From: DASUXY01 sp035301985
GTDB taxonomy: Bacteria; Bacillota; Bacilli; Bacillales; Amphibacillaceae
Length of the DNA stretch: 64,000 bases
Direction of reading: 5' to 3'
NCBI GenBank assembly: GCA_035301985.1
Contig: DATGTE010000040.1
Span: 35,659-99,658, forward strand
A program made the position numbers and the translations under genes. Every line of letters begins with the position of its first letter. The first letter of the stretch is position 1. Under the pieces are notes generated by a model. It worked only from the letters and a program-made list of their open reading frames with translations, was not told where the DNA came from and did no database searches. This document shows positions 35,493 to 44,848 of this stretch, piece by piece.

Positions 35493-36941
35493 GTGTCAAC
35501 AACATTTCAAGATTTAAGTATATCGAAGCCGATATTACAGGCATTAGAGAAGATGGGGTTTGAAGAAGCTACCCCTATTCAAGCACAAACGATTCCACAT
35601 GCGATGCAAGGAAAAGATGTCATCGGTCAAGCACAAACAGGAACGGGAAAAACAGCAGCATTTGGTGTGCCGATGATGGAGAAGATTGATGTAAACGAGA
35701 AAAAAATTCAAGGGCTCGTCGTAGCTCCGACAAGGGAATTAGCCATTCAAGTTGCCGAAGAATTGAATCGAATTGGGAAGTATAAAGGTGTACGTTCGCT
35801 ATCTGTATTTGGGGGGCAACATATGCAACGACAAATTCGGTCGTTGAAAAACGGTCCACAAATTGTTGTCGCAACCCCGGGCCGACTATTAGATCACTTA
35901 CGGAGACGAACAATCCGAACGTCTAACATCCAAATGGTCGTTTTAGACGAAGCAGATGAAATGCTCAATATGGGATTTATTGATGATATTCGCGCGATTT
36001 TACAAAAAATCCCTGAAGAAAGACAAACGTTATTATTTTCTGCGACGATGCCACGAGAAATCCGCGATATTGCAACCAATTTGATGAAAAAACCAGAGGA
36101 AATAAAAGTAAAAGCCAAAGAAATGACCGTAGAAAATATTGACCAATACTTTGTTGAAATACCAGAACGTCGTAAGTTCGATACGTTGACGAATCATCTT
36201 GATGTAACAGACCCAGATTTGGCGATTGTATTTAGCCGCACAAAAAAACGTGTCGATGAAATTACGGACGGATTACAAGTGAGGGGTTTCCGAGCAGAAG
36301 GTATTCATGGTGATTTAACACAAGGTAAACGTATGTCCGTGTTGAACAAGTTTAAACATGGGCGCATTGAAGTGTTGGTGGCAACCGATGTAGCTGCTCG
36401 TGGACTCGATATTTCCGGCGTTACCCACGTGTACAATTTCGACATCCCTCAAGATCCAGAAAGTTATGTGCACCGCATCGGTCGGACGGGGAGAGCTGGA
36501 CGTACAGGAGAAGCAATTTCCTTTATTACACCACGGGAAATGGCTCACCTTAAAGTCATTGAGCGAACGACGAAAAGTAAAATGAAACGAATGATGCCAC
36601 CGACGATTCAAGAAGCGAGACTAGGTCAACAACAAATAACCGCGGATAAAATCTTAAAGACAGTTGAAGAAAACGATTTACAGCCATTTCATGAATCAGC
36701 AACGAAATTACTCGAGGAACATGATTCCGTAACAATTATTTCTGCAGCCTTGAAAATGCTTACCAAAGAGCGACGAAATGTACCCGTTCGAATATCCTCC
36801 GTAGCACCAGTGAGTGTTAAAAAAGGACGTAGAAAAAATCATAAACGCCGCTCAAACAACAAACGGTATTATGGAAAGCGTGGTAAAGGCGGTCGTAATC
36901 GCAAACGGAAAGGAAACGTTCAAAAGCGGAGAAATCGCTAA
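35493..36941 (+). CDS. cshA: DEAD-box ATP-dependent RNA helicase CshA
   Basis: 482 residues. Q motif, Walker A AQTGTGKT, PTRELA, DEAD (VVLDEADEML), SAT (LFSATMP) and HRIGRTGRAGR are all in order over two RecA domains. The tail from about 440 is Arg/Lys/Asn-rich and should bind RNA. CshA works in ribosome biogenesis, RNA decay and cold adaptation. GTG start with AAAGGAG about 11 bases upstream. Terminator after the gene. It begins the block that is collinear with the B. subtilis ydbR-ydcK region. Confidence 0.92.
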   Translation: MSTTFQDLSISKPILQALEKMGFEEATPIQAQTIPHAMQGKDVIGQAQTGTGKTAAFGVPMMEKIDVNEKKIQGLVVAPTRELAIQVAEELNRIGKYKGVRSLSVFGGQHMQRQIRSLKNGPQIVVATPGRLLDHLRRRTIRTSNIQMVVLDEADEMLNMGFIDDIRAILQKIPEERQTLLFSATMPREIRDIATNLMKKPEEIKVKAKEMTVENIDQYFVEIPERRKFDTLTNHLDVTDPDLAIVFSRTKKRVDEITDGLQVRGFRAEGIHGDLTQGKRMSVLNKFKHGRIEVLVATDVAARGLDISGVTHVYNFDIPQDPESYVHRIGRTGRAGRTGEAISFITPREMAHLKVIERTTKSKMKRMMPPTIQEARLGQQQITADKILKTVEENDLQPFHESATKLLEEHDSVTIISAALKMLTKERRNVPVRISSVAPVSVKKGRRKNHKRRSNNKRYYGKRGKGGRNRKRKGNVQKRRNR

Positions 36942-36954
36942 CCTTGTTCCGACA

Positions 36955-36985
36955 AAAACTCCCCAATCAAGGGAGTTTTTTATTT
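36955..36985 (+). terminator. cshA terminator
   Basis: Perfect stem AAAAACTCCC / GGGAGTTTTT with a 7-base loop and T-tract. Confidence 0.85.
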
Positions 36986-37139
36986 TCCAAACGATGTATG
37001 ACTACGACGGTGGCACGAATAGAGGACGTATCGTAGAGGGATTCTATGAATCTCGTATTATTATAGATATCTTTATATAATTGTAACATTGATTTAATAG
37101 TCTCTCTTTATAATAGATTATAACTATTTGGAAAGGGAG

Positions 37140-37994
37140 ATGTTTAAGCTGCGAAAATTTTCACTTTTTTTAGTCGCGACCGTGATCATGTCATTGTTTA
37201 CAGTGTCAGTCTATGCCTCTAGTGATTCTTCAAGGTCTGTTCAACAACAGAAAAAAATGGTGAACATTGCACATCGGGGTGCTTCAGGCCATGCTCCTGA
37301 AAATACGATGGCCGCTTTTGAAAAAGCCTTTGAAATGAAAGCTGATTACATTGAAATTGATGTACAAATGACGAAAGACAAAGAATTAGTCGCCATCCAC
37401 GATACGACCGTAAATCGTACGACTAATGGTGTTGGAGCTGTTGGAGACTATACATTAGAAGAACTTCAGAAATTAGATGCTGGTAGTTGGTTTAGTGATG
37501 ACTTTTCAGGTGAGAAAATTCCGACTTTTGGAGAAATCTTGGATACCTATCGTGGGAAAATCGGAATATTAATCGAGTTAAAATCACCAGAATTATACCC
37601 AGGTATTGAAGAAAAAGTTGCACACGCATTAACTGAACGTAATATGGATCAACCAAACAATCAAAAAATAATTATCCAATCCTTCAATCATGAGTCTGTA
37701 CAAACTTCAAAAGAACTGTTGCCGAACATTCCACATGGTGTGTTAGCTGGGCTTGCCTGGGCTAATGTTACCGATGAGCAGCTCGAACAATTTGCAACGT
37801 ATGCTGATTTCTTTAATCCGAATTTAAACATTGTGACAGATGAACTCGTAAACCGTGTACATCATGCCGGAATGGAGATTTACTCCTATACTGTGCGTAC
37901 ACAAAAGCAAGCAGATAAATTATTTAATCACGGTGTAGACGGAATAATTACAGACTTCCCTGAATATGTATATAAACATCCAGTGAAAAATTAG
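37140..37994 (+). CDS. Secreted glycerophosphodiester phosphodiesterase
   Basis: 284 residues. Signal peptide 1-25 (FLVATVIMSLFTVSVYA). The GDPD catalytic set is complete: NIAHRGASGHAPENTMAAF, EIDVQMTKD and HDTTVNRTTNG, later IELKSPE and DGIITDFPEY. It releases glycerol-3-phosphate from phospholipid head groups or teichoic acid debris outside the cell, needing a divalent metal. The start is unclear: AAAGGGAG abuts ATG 37140, while a CTG at 37149 has ideal spacing. No exact counterpart stands here in B. subtilis, where ydbS follows cshA. Confidence 0.87.
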   Translation: MFKLRKFSLFLVATVIMSLFTVSVYASSDSSRSVQQQKKMVNIAHRGASGHAPENTMAAFEKAFEMKADYIEIDVQMTKDKELVAIHDTTVNRTTNGVGAVGDYTLEELQKLDAGSWFSDDFSGEKIPTFGEILDTYRGKIGILIELKSPELYPGIEEKVAHALTERNMDQPNNQKIIIQSFNHESVQTSKELLPNIPHGVLAGLAWANVTDEQLEQFATYADFFNPNLNIVTDELVNRVHHAGMEIYSYTVRTQKQADKLFNHGVDGIITDFPEYVYKHPVKN

Positions 37995-38035
37995 CACTAA
38001 TTCGTAAAATATAGCGGTGATATAGTTGGGGCTGA

Positions 38036-38077
38036 AAGGAGGAGGTGGTCCGAGGCGTTCGGATCATCTCCTTTTCA
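38036..38077 (+). terminator. Terminator after the glycerophosphodiesterase gene
   Basis: 13-base arms GGAGGTGGTCCGA / TCGGATCATCTCC with G-U pairs, then CTTTTC. Confidence 0.75.
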
Positions 38078-38163
38078 CATCACCATGACTACGGTAGTTT
38101 TCCGCAACAACGTCTTTACGGTACCGTTTATTGATTCGTTTCTAGAGCAATCAGCAAAATAGA

Positions 38164-39231
38164 TTAAGATTGTATTCTTTGCTTGTTATCTTTAGCTAGT
38201 TTGAAAGGTGCGTAAATAAGGGCACCAATGAGAAATAGGCCTAAATAACCGATGAGTGGATAGAAGAAAGCGATTAAGTCTGTAAAGCCGACAAAGCTTG
38301 CGATAAAACCGATGATAACGGTGATAGAAACGAAAAGATTAGATTTTGTTGTTCGCATTTCAACAAAGCGAGCTGTGAATGCATAAAACATGCTTACAGC
38401 GGTACTAAAAATCATTCCGAATAAAATAAATGACATAAAAATGGCTAAGCCCGGCGAAATCGTATCAATGATTTTCAAAAGGGGCATGTCAAAATCAGCG
38501 ACCATATCAATTTTTGAAAAAATCGCTAAATGACTTAGGATAATTAAAATTCCAATCCCTAGTCCTCCTAAAAAGCCTCCGGTCGCCGCTATTTTTTCAT
38601 TCTTTTCTGCTCCTCCTGTTACGAGGGCCATAGCAGCACCAACAGCGATATTAAATGAAACATAGTTGACTGCCGATACAAACCAATGAGGTAACGATGT
38701 TTCTTGTTGTAAGGCAATTGGTTCTAGTTCGGAAAAAGATAAATCCAAGGTGAACAGGCTGTACAAGCTAATGAGTACGATCGCGATAATGAGAAACGGC
38801 GTAATACTTCCGATGACCGAAATAACTCTCTGTACATTTAACATCACCGTGACAATGACGAGAATCGCCATGATGAGACTACCAATGAAGGATGGTAATC
38901 CGAACTGTTGATGAAGAATCGATCCTGCACCGGCAATCATCACAACCCCTACGCTAAATAACGTGAAGATAATGACGTAATCGACAATCACACCTAAGTA
39001 GCGACCGCTGATTTGATAGATTACCGTCTTATGTGAAGTGGTTTGTGTACGACTTCCCAGTTTCGTCAAAGTCATCCCTAAGTAGGCGAAAAGGATGGTT
39101 GCAACGATTGCTCCAGCTGTTCCTAAATACCCAAAACTAGTAAAATATTGTAATATTTCTTGTCCTGAGGCAAATCCTGCCCCGACAACAATTCCAATAA
39201 AAGCACTTCCTATTTTTATTATTTTACGCAT
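38164..39231 (-). CDS. YkvI-family membrane protein, putative transporter
   Basis: 355 residues, about ten transmembrane helices. The opening KIGSAFIGIVVGAGFASGQEI is typical of the YkvI family, which is related to amino-acid and neurotransmitter:sodium symporter-like folds. Substrate unknown. It is a single minus-strand gene placed between cshA and ydbS. Confidence 0.83.
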   Translation of the reverse strand: MRKIIKIGSAFIGIVVGAGFASGQEILQYFTSFGYLGTAGAIVATILFAYLGMTLTKLGSRTQTTSHKTVIYQISGRYLGVIVDYVIIFTLFSVGVVMIAGAGSILHQQFGLPSFIGSLIMAILVIVTVMLNVQRVISVIGSITPFLIIAIVLISLYSLFTLDLSFSELEPIALQQETSLPHWFVSAVNYVSFNIAVGAAMALVTGGAEKNEKIAATGGFLGGLGIGILIILSHLAIFSKIDMVADFDMPLLKIIDTISPGLAIFMSFILFGMIFSTAVSMFYAFTARFVEMRTTKSNLFVSITVIIGFIASFVGFTDLIAFFYPLIGYLGLFLIGALIYAPFKLAKDNKQRIQS

Positions 39232-39385
39232 AAGATCCCCCTAGTTGTTCGCATTTCAAAATGTTAACGATCATCATTTGAAAAAATGATTTTCATCTTT
39301 TCATAGTAATTTTTATCGTCTCTCGTTCACACAATCTCATCATTTTTCTAAATTTAACCTATTTTTTTATAATAGAGGAATATAC

Positions 39386-39622
39386 ATGTTACGTCAAACC
39401 TGCCTTATGAAAAACATTCGTGTGAACATATCTTTTTTATGGTGCGAAGGGCCACGAGAAGAATGTCATTTAACATGTCCTCGCCTTACCAATGCTGATT
39501 TACGATTTAAATGGGCGAATAAGCCCTGGCCGATGAGTTATGAGCATGAAACCTTTGCAAAATCATCCACGTATAATAGGATAGATAAAAAACATCTCCT
39601 TGGTCCGACTCCAAATGGATAG
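39386..39622 (+). CDS. Doubtful small ORF
   Basis: 78 codons from an ATG with a weak GAGGAAT site. Cysteines are at 6, 20, 27 and 31 (LWCEGPREECHLTCP), and there is no homology that I recognise. It occupies part of the 490-base gap between ykvI and ydbS. The composition is not clearly coding. Confidence 0.3.
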   Translation: MLRQTCLMKNIRVNISFLWCEGPREECHLTCPRLTNADLRFKWANKPWPMSYEHETFAKSSTYNRIDKKHLLGPTPNG

Positions 39623-39720
39623 GTTAACGACTTATGAAGTTGGAAGGTAAGGTCATTTCGACCCGTTCATAGTTGAATGAATGCAAGTTGAAGTGTTTTT
39701 TAGAAGATGGAGGCATGTTC

Positions 39721-40200
39721 ATGAGAAATCCACCACGCAATACGATTGCGAAAGATGCAATTGCTGTATGGAAAATTACAGCAACTCTTTATATCATCTT
39801 CCTTTGGCTATTCATCATGGGTAGTACGATAGTGTTTGTGGTGTTAAAGTACTCCTTATTTTTGATTATAATTGTTTGGGGGATCGCTATTTTCAGTACA
39901 TATCTGTTTGTTTTTCGAATACCTAGGCTGCGTTTCAGAAGATGGCGTTATGAAGTTTTTGAGCAGGAAATTTATATTCAACATGGCATATTAATTCGGA
40001 CGCGAACATTAATTCCGATGATTCGGGTCCAACACGTTGATACAAAGCAAGGCCCGATTTTACGAAAGTTCAACTTGGCGAGTGTCACGATTTCAACCGC
40101 GGCAACGACACATGAAATACCTGCTCTATTAGAGGAAGAAGCCTCAGAGTTAAGAGACCACATTTCTTCGTTAGCAAAGGTGGATGAAGATGATGTCTGA
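39721..40200 (+). CDS. ydbS: Bacterial PH-domain membrane protein YdbS
   Basis: 159 residues, the same length as B. subtilis YdbS. Two transmembrane helices (about 19-65) precede a bacterial PH-like (bPH2) domain (RWRYEVFEQEIYIQHGILIRTRTLIPMIRVQHVDTKQGP). ATG 39721 has GGAGG seven bases upstream. It overlaps ydbT. YdbS-YdbT protect B. subtilis against some antimicrobial peptides; that role is from literature memory and not shown here. Confidence 0.87.
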   Translation: MRNPPRNTIAKDAIAVWKITATLYIIFLWLFIMGSTIVFVVLKYSLFLIIIVWGIAIFSTYLFVFRIPRLRFRRWRYEVFEQEIYIQHGILIRTRTLIPMIRVQHVDTKQGPILRKFNLASVTISTAATTHEIPALLEEEASELRDHISSLAKVDEDDV

Positions 40201-41614
40201 ACCGAAGCGCCTGCACCCGACCGTCATATTGTTCAATCTTATGAAAGTGATGAAAGAATTTTTATTTTTCCTCATTCCGGGATTTGTTGTTTTTTCAGGA
40301 AAAGCACTCTTATACTACTTATTCATCCTACTCGGATGTATCATTGTTTTCATCGGCTTCATCACAATTTCTTGGTATCGCTATACGTATCAGGTTAAGG
40401 AAGATGAACTACGGATTGAGTATGGAGTGTTCGTACGTAACAAAAGATACATATCTAAACATCGGATTCAGTCGATTGATTTAACGCAAAGTGTCCTCCA
40501 TCGGATGTTGGACATTGTGAAAGTAGAAATTCAAACTGCAGGAAGCGGTGAAGGGGCTGAAGCATCGATCCAGGCTGTTACACGCGAAGAAGGCGATCGG
40601 TTACGAAATGAGTTAAAGCGGGTAGAATCAGTTGTACAATCTGAAGATGATGTACCATCTCGACCGTTTGCGAAGATTACAAATAAACGTTTGTTCATTG
40701 CTGGCACAACATCTGGGAGTGTTGGAGCGATTTTGGCTATTATGGCTTTCATGTTTTCAAAACTCGAGCAAATGATCCCGGCGCATGTTATTGACTATAC
40801 GGTGGAGTGGATGATGAGGACGAGCATGGTGTTGATCAGTGGATTTGCACTTATACTCTTCATTGTTTCTTGGATACTAGGAATCGTTCGTACGATCATC
40901 AAATACGGCAACTTCACGATTACGAAGGATGATGGTGAGTTATTGATTACGAGAGGACTACTGGAAAAAAGACAACTCACCATACCTTTAAGAAGAATCC
41001 AGGCGATTGGCATGAAAGAAAGTATGATCAGACAACCCCTCGGATATATCACTGTGTTTGCCGAAGTGGCTGGTAGTACCTCAGAGCAAGGGAAGGATTA
41101 TTCTACGATTCTTTTTCCAATCATGAAAAAGTGTGAAGTGGAACCATTTTTACAACAATTCGTTCCGTCTCATGCGCGAGTAGAGGACAAGTCATTGACA
41201 AAACTACCCCGACGAGCTCGTAAATATTATTTGCTTCGCTCGATGGCCCCCACACTCGTTGTCGCAGTTGGACTCACATACATGATTCCTAGCCTACTGT
41301 GGCTGTCTATTTTGTTATTGGCTGCTAGTATGTATGTTGGTTATCTACAACATAAGGATGGAGGGTATCAGTTAACGGGTGAACGCATAACCATACAGTA
41401 TCGAACGTTGAGTAAAGTGACGATGCGCATACATAGGAAACGGATCCAAGCTTTTGAACTCAAGCAACATAAAATACATATGATGGAAAGGTTGGCAACC
41501 GTCAAATTATCCATTATCGGGATACTCGGTGTAGGCAATCATTTTAAACTGAAAGAGTTGGAAAAGGATGATGCGAGGCATTTAGCCCATTGGTATTCTT
41601 TCCGAACATCGTAG
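40190..41614 (+). CDS. ydbT: Bacterial PH-domain membrane protein YdbT
   Basis: About 474 residues with several bPH2 units: about 55-140 (KEDELRIEYGVFVRNKRYISKHRIQSIDL), about 235-320 and about 385-470 (GERITIQYRTLSKVTMRIHRKRIQAFEL), separated by membrane helices. It is translated from overlapping DNA with ydbS; AAAGGTGG lies before ATG 40190 and ATG 40193, and the exact codon is unsure. Probably works as a complex with YdbS. Confidence 0.85.
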   Translation: MMSEPKRLHPTVILFNLMKVMKEFLFFLIPGFVVFSGKALLYYLFILLGCIIVFIGFITISWYRYTYQVKEDELRIEYGVFVRNKRYISKHRIQSIDLTQSVLHRMLDIVKVEIQTAGSGEGAEASIQAVTREEGDRLRNELKRVESVVQSEDDVPSRPFAKITNKRLFIAGTTSGSVGAILAIMAFMFSKLEQMIPAHVIDYTVEWMMRTSMVLISGFALILFIVSWILGIVRTIIKYGNFTITKDDGELLITRGLLEKRQLTIPLRRIQAIGMKESMIRQPLGYITVFAEVAGSTSEQGKDYSTILFPIMKKCEVEPFLQQFVPSHARVEDKSLTKLPRRARKYYLLRSMAPTLVVAVGLTYMIPSLLWLSILLLAASMYVGYLQHKDGGYQLTGERITIQYRTLSKVTMRIHRKRIQAFELKQHKIHMMERLATVKLSIIGILGVGNHFKLKELEKDDARHLAHWYSFRTS

Positions 41615-41678
41615 CACAGTCTGGCTCACAACTTTATTATAAAAGGGGCGGGGATATAATTAGCTTCAAATAATGAAT

Positions 41679-41722
41679 AAAAGGATTGGATCATAACGTT
41701 TTGTTGACCCAATCCTTTTTTT
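41679..41722. terminator. Bidirectional terminator
   Basis: Perfect stem AAAAGGATTGG / CCAATCCTTTT with T-run between ydbT and the convergent rhomboid gene. Confidence 0.82.
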
Positions 41723-41773
41723 GTTCTGTACGATTCAGTGTTTTTATCATGATTATTCTAGTTTTGCCCCCTT

Positions 41774-42547
41774 TTAAAAGAGGCCTATTTTGTTGAGTAA
41801 TCCAAGGGCAATTAAGATGCCGAGAATCGTCCACAATATTTTCTTTTTTACATGACGAGGGATGCGTTTTTTCTTCCAACGGTCCGGATCAAATTGGATG
41901 GTATCATCATCCGGAGTGGACCTGCTCCTTGCCCAAGGTGAAAACGGTGTTATTTTTACAAGGACAAGGGGTGCGATTGCGAATCCACCAACCATTCCAA
42001 AAATATGTGCGTGGACATTAATGTTTGGGCGCACAAATGTCATCACAAGACCGATGATTAAAAGTGTAATAATGATTTGTGAGCTTCCTGGGTCGATTAA
42101 ATCTTTGCGAAAAATCACCATGTATAAGTATATGCCGAACAATCCATAAATCGCACCGGAAGCACCTACATGGGTATACCAAATATCGCTTGGTCCGAAG
42201 AGAAATGTACCGATATTCCCCACTAGTCCGGCACCGAGATAACTTACGATAAACTTTACCTTACCGAGCATTTGTTCCAAAGCAGGTCCAAATAGGACAA
42301 GTGCAAAAGAATTGAACAATACGTGCATCAAACCTGCATGCAAAAAAATAGGGGTTATGAACCGCCAATATTCACCGTTATGAATAAAGTAATTGCTACC
42401 GACTCCCCACCCATATAGTTTCATTCCAATCGGTGTTTGTAAAAAATCAATCATAAACCATAGGACGAAGTGGATGATAATAAGTGTAGATACAATCGGG
42501 TATAAGCGCATGAATTCATTTATGCTTCGTTCTGTCCGAATGAACAT
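41774..42547 (-). CDS. Rhomboid-family intramembrane serine protease (YdcA-like)
   Basis: 257 residues, six core helices. The catalytic Ser is in THVGASGAIYG (S130) and His in VHAHIFGMVGG (H179 or H181). LHAGLMHVLFNSFALVLFG carries the oxyanion-side HxxxN motif. The enzyme cleaves transmembrane segments of client proteins. ATG 42547 has GAGGAG upstream, unlike 42583. In B. subtilis the rhomboid-like ydcA also lies next to acpS. Confidence 0.88.
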   Translation of the reverse strand: MFIRTERSINEFMRLYPIVSTLIIIHFVLWFMIDFLQTPIGMKLYGWGVGSNYFIHNGEYWRFITPIFLHAGLMHVLFNSFALVLFGPALEQMLGKVKFIVSYLGAGLVGNIGTFLFGPSDIWYTHVGASGAIYGLFGIYLYMVIFRKDLIDPGSSQIIITLLIIGLVMTFVRPNINVHAHIFGMVGGFAIAPLVLVKITPFSPWARSRSTPDDDTIQFDPDRWKKKRIPRHVKKKILWTILGILIALGLLNKIGLF

Positions 42548-42840
42548 TGTTTCACTCCTCATGGAAAAAGGTATATGATACATATATACATACGTTGTCC
42601 AATGTTCCGTTCATCCATTTTAAAATAGATGCGTTCGCTCATTAACTATACGCTAAGATGAACGAACAATCACTTTTTTAGCGACTCATAACTTCAACAA
42701 GATTCATGATTAGAGACAGTCGCCATGAAAGAGGTGTGAGAACCGCTTCAATTAAAGGAGAATGAAGTCACTTCCCCTTATAACGAGTGGGAAGGACAGA
42801 TCAATTTAAATATAAAAAATGAAAGGTAAAGGATTACGAA

Positions 42841-43206
42841 ATGATTAAAGGGATCGGCATCGACCTTATTGAAATAAGCCGCATTAAAAAGACTATACAA
42901 CAAAATGAACGATTTGTGCACCGTATTTTAACCGAAAAGGAAAAAAAGTTATTTTTTTCGATACGAAATGAACGTCGACGTATTGAATTTTTAGCGGGAA
43001 GATTTGCCGCCAAAGAGGCGTTCGCAAAAGCTGCTGGAACAGGTATTGGTACATTGAGCTTCAAACATATCGAAGTGTTGAAGGATTCAGTCGGTGCTCC
43101 CGTGTTAACTGCTGAAGGTTATGAATCACAAAAAATATTTATTTCGATCAGTCACAGTCAAGATTATGCTGTAGCCCAGGTTGTTATTGGAAATAATTAC
43201 GATTGA
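42841..43206 (+). CDS. acpS: Holo-[acyl-carrier-protein] synthase
   Basis: 121 residues. Metal-binding Asp in IGIDLIEISRI (D8) and Glu in GRFAAKEAFAKA (E58). AcpS moves phosphopantetheine from CoA to acyl-carrier protein, needed for lipid synthesis. ATG follows AAAGGTAAAGG. The next gene starts 60 bases later and probably shares the transcript. Confidence 0.95.
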   Translation: MIKGIGIDLIEISRIKKTIQQNERFVHRILTEKEKKLFFSIRNERRRIEFLAGRFAAKEAFAKAAGTGIGTLSFKHIEVLKDSVGAPVLTAEGYESQKIFISISHSQDYAVAQVVIGNNYD

Positions 43207-43269
43207 TCGCTCTCGCATATTTGTTGGGGTTGTCTCATATTATTTTAGTGCGGGTAGGAGGGAAGAGCT

Positions 43270-44787
43270 TTGTATATTGTCACCGCGAAAGAAATGTACG
43301 ATATCGATCGTCATACGATTCAACAGATTGGATTTGGGAATCGACTGATGGAAAATGCCGGAAGAGCTGTGGCCAAGAAAATCACTCAAAAAGTAACTGC
43401 TGATGACCGATTGGTCGTCCTCATAGGGCCAGGAAACAATGGTGGAGATGGGTATGTGATCGCACGGACTTTACACAATGAAGGATACAGTGTTCAAGCT
43501 GTTCAACTCGTTTCTGATGAAAAGTTATCAGAAGAATCCTTGTTCAATAAACGTCTCTTTGCAAATTGTGATGGGGTTGTTTCTTTTGTCAATCAACCTG
43601 CACAACTTGAGGAAATCATTAAACGTGCAGACGTCATCATCGATGCCATCATCGGTATGGGAATTAGCGGAGAGCTACGAGAGCCATTGGCTTCCTTTAT
43701 TTCTGTAATCAACGATACATCACCATATACCATTTCTGTTGACCTTCCATCGGGTCTGCCTGCTGATGAAGGACATACACAATTTATTTCGATACAAGCC
43801 GATGACACCGTCATCATCGGAGCTTTTAAAATGAGTGTTTTTTTACAGCATACGGCACCATACTATGGGAAATGGGACATTGTTTCCATCGGATACCCAT
43901 TGCATCACTTTCCTACATTTACAAAAAAGCGCTTATATACGGAGGAATCATTTCGTTCGAGTATGCCACAACGCAAGACGCATGCCTATAAAGGAACTCA
44001 TGGGCGAGGATTAGCCATCGGTGGTAGTGCTCAGATGCCTGGGGCACTTGCGATGACAGTTAAAGCAGCCTTAAGAGCTGGAGCAGGTTTAATGACAGCA
44101 GGTTCTATACCAACGGTTATTCAATCATTAGCGAATCAGTGTAATGAATCGATGTATATTCCTTTATCCGAAAAGGATGGTTTTATAATGGATGGTGATA
44201 CGGCATTATCATTAGATGAGTATGACGCAGTAGCACTTGGAATCGGCATGGGGACGCAGCCAGAGACGGGGGCTTTTATAAGAAAAATGGTCGAACAAGT
44301 TCATCATCCTCTCATCATTGATGCAGATGGTTTGAATCACATACGTTCACATTTGGATATTCTCAAAGAACGTTCGTACCCTACAATTGTCACACCCCAT
44401 CCAGGGGAGATGGCCATGTTATTGAATACGTCTGTTCAAGATATCATAACGGCTCCGTTTCACCATTCTCTTCAGTTTGCGACAACGTACGAAACATATG
44501 TCGTATTAAAAGGGAAATTTACGATTATAACGACACCAAATGGAGATCAAGTTGTTGATACAACAGGCAATCAAGGATTGGCAAAAGGCGGTAGTGGCGA
44601 TGTGCTTACAGGAGTTATTTTAGCGATGGTCTTGCAAGAGCAGTCAACTTTAGATGCGTTGTGTAATGCTTGTTTCATCCATGGTAAATCAGCCGATTTA
44701 CAAGTCGCACTCAAGCACTCGTATTATGATTTAGTCGCTTCAGATGTGATTGAAGGGATTGCAAATGTATATCGTACATTTATGTAA
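43270..44787 (+). CDS. nnr: Bifunctional NAD(P)HX epimerase / dehydratase
   Basis: 505 residues. The N-terminal YjeF domain (about 1-215) has MENAGRAVA and GPGNNGGDGYVIAR; the C-terminal ribokinase-like dehydratase domain (about 225-500) has VTPHPGEMA and GGSGDVLTG. Together they repair hydrated NADH and NADPH using ADP. TTG start with AGGAGGG eight bases upstream. Such fusions are common in Bacillaceae, placed between acpS and ydcC as here. Confidence 0.92.
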   Translation: MYIVTAKEMYDIDRHTIQQIGFGNRLMENAGRAVAKKITQKVTADDRLVVLIGPGNNGGDGYVIARTLHNEGYSVQAVQLVSDEKLSEESLFNKRLFANCDGVVSFVNQPAQLEEIIKRADVIIDAIIGMGISGELREPLASFISVINDTSPYTISVDLPSGLPADEGHTQFISIQADDTVIIGAFKMSVFLQHTAPYYGKWDIVSIGYPLHHFPTFTKKRLYTEESFRSSMPQRKTHAYKGTHGRGLAIGGSAQMPGALAMTVKAALRAGAGLMTAGSIPTVIQSLANQCNESMYIPLSEKDGFIMDGDTALSLDEYDAVALGIGMGTQPETGAFIRKMVEQVHHPLIIDADGLNHIRSHLDILKERSYPTIVTPHPGEMAMLLNTSVQDIITAPFHHSLQFATTYETYVVLKGKFTIITTPNGDQVVDTTGNQGLAKGGSGDVLTGVILAMVLQEQSTLDALCNACFIHGKSADLQVALKHSYYDLVASDVIEGIANVYRTFM

Positions 44788-44848
44788 CTCGTTAGGCGGT
44801 GGCCATGTTCCTTCTGTCCATTGGAATTGAGACAAGGGAGATATGTCC

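Noticed and set aside
37005..37030. T-box-like GGTGGCACG
   Set aside because: No specifier stem, no terminator/antiterminator pair and no aminoacylation or amino-acid gene downstream.
36814..37080. 88-codon ORF over the cshA end
   Set aside because: It overlaps the basic tail of CshA in another frame and runs through the terminator.
43203..43403. 66-codon ORF between acpS and nnr
   Set aside because: It overlaps the start of the conserved YjeF domain in another frame and has no own homology.
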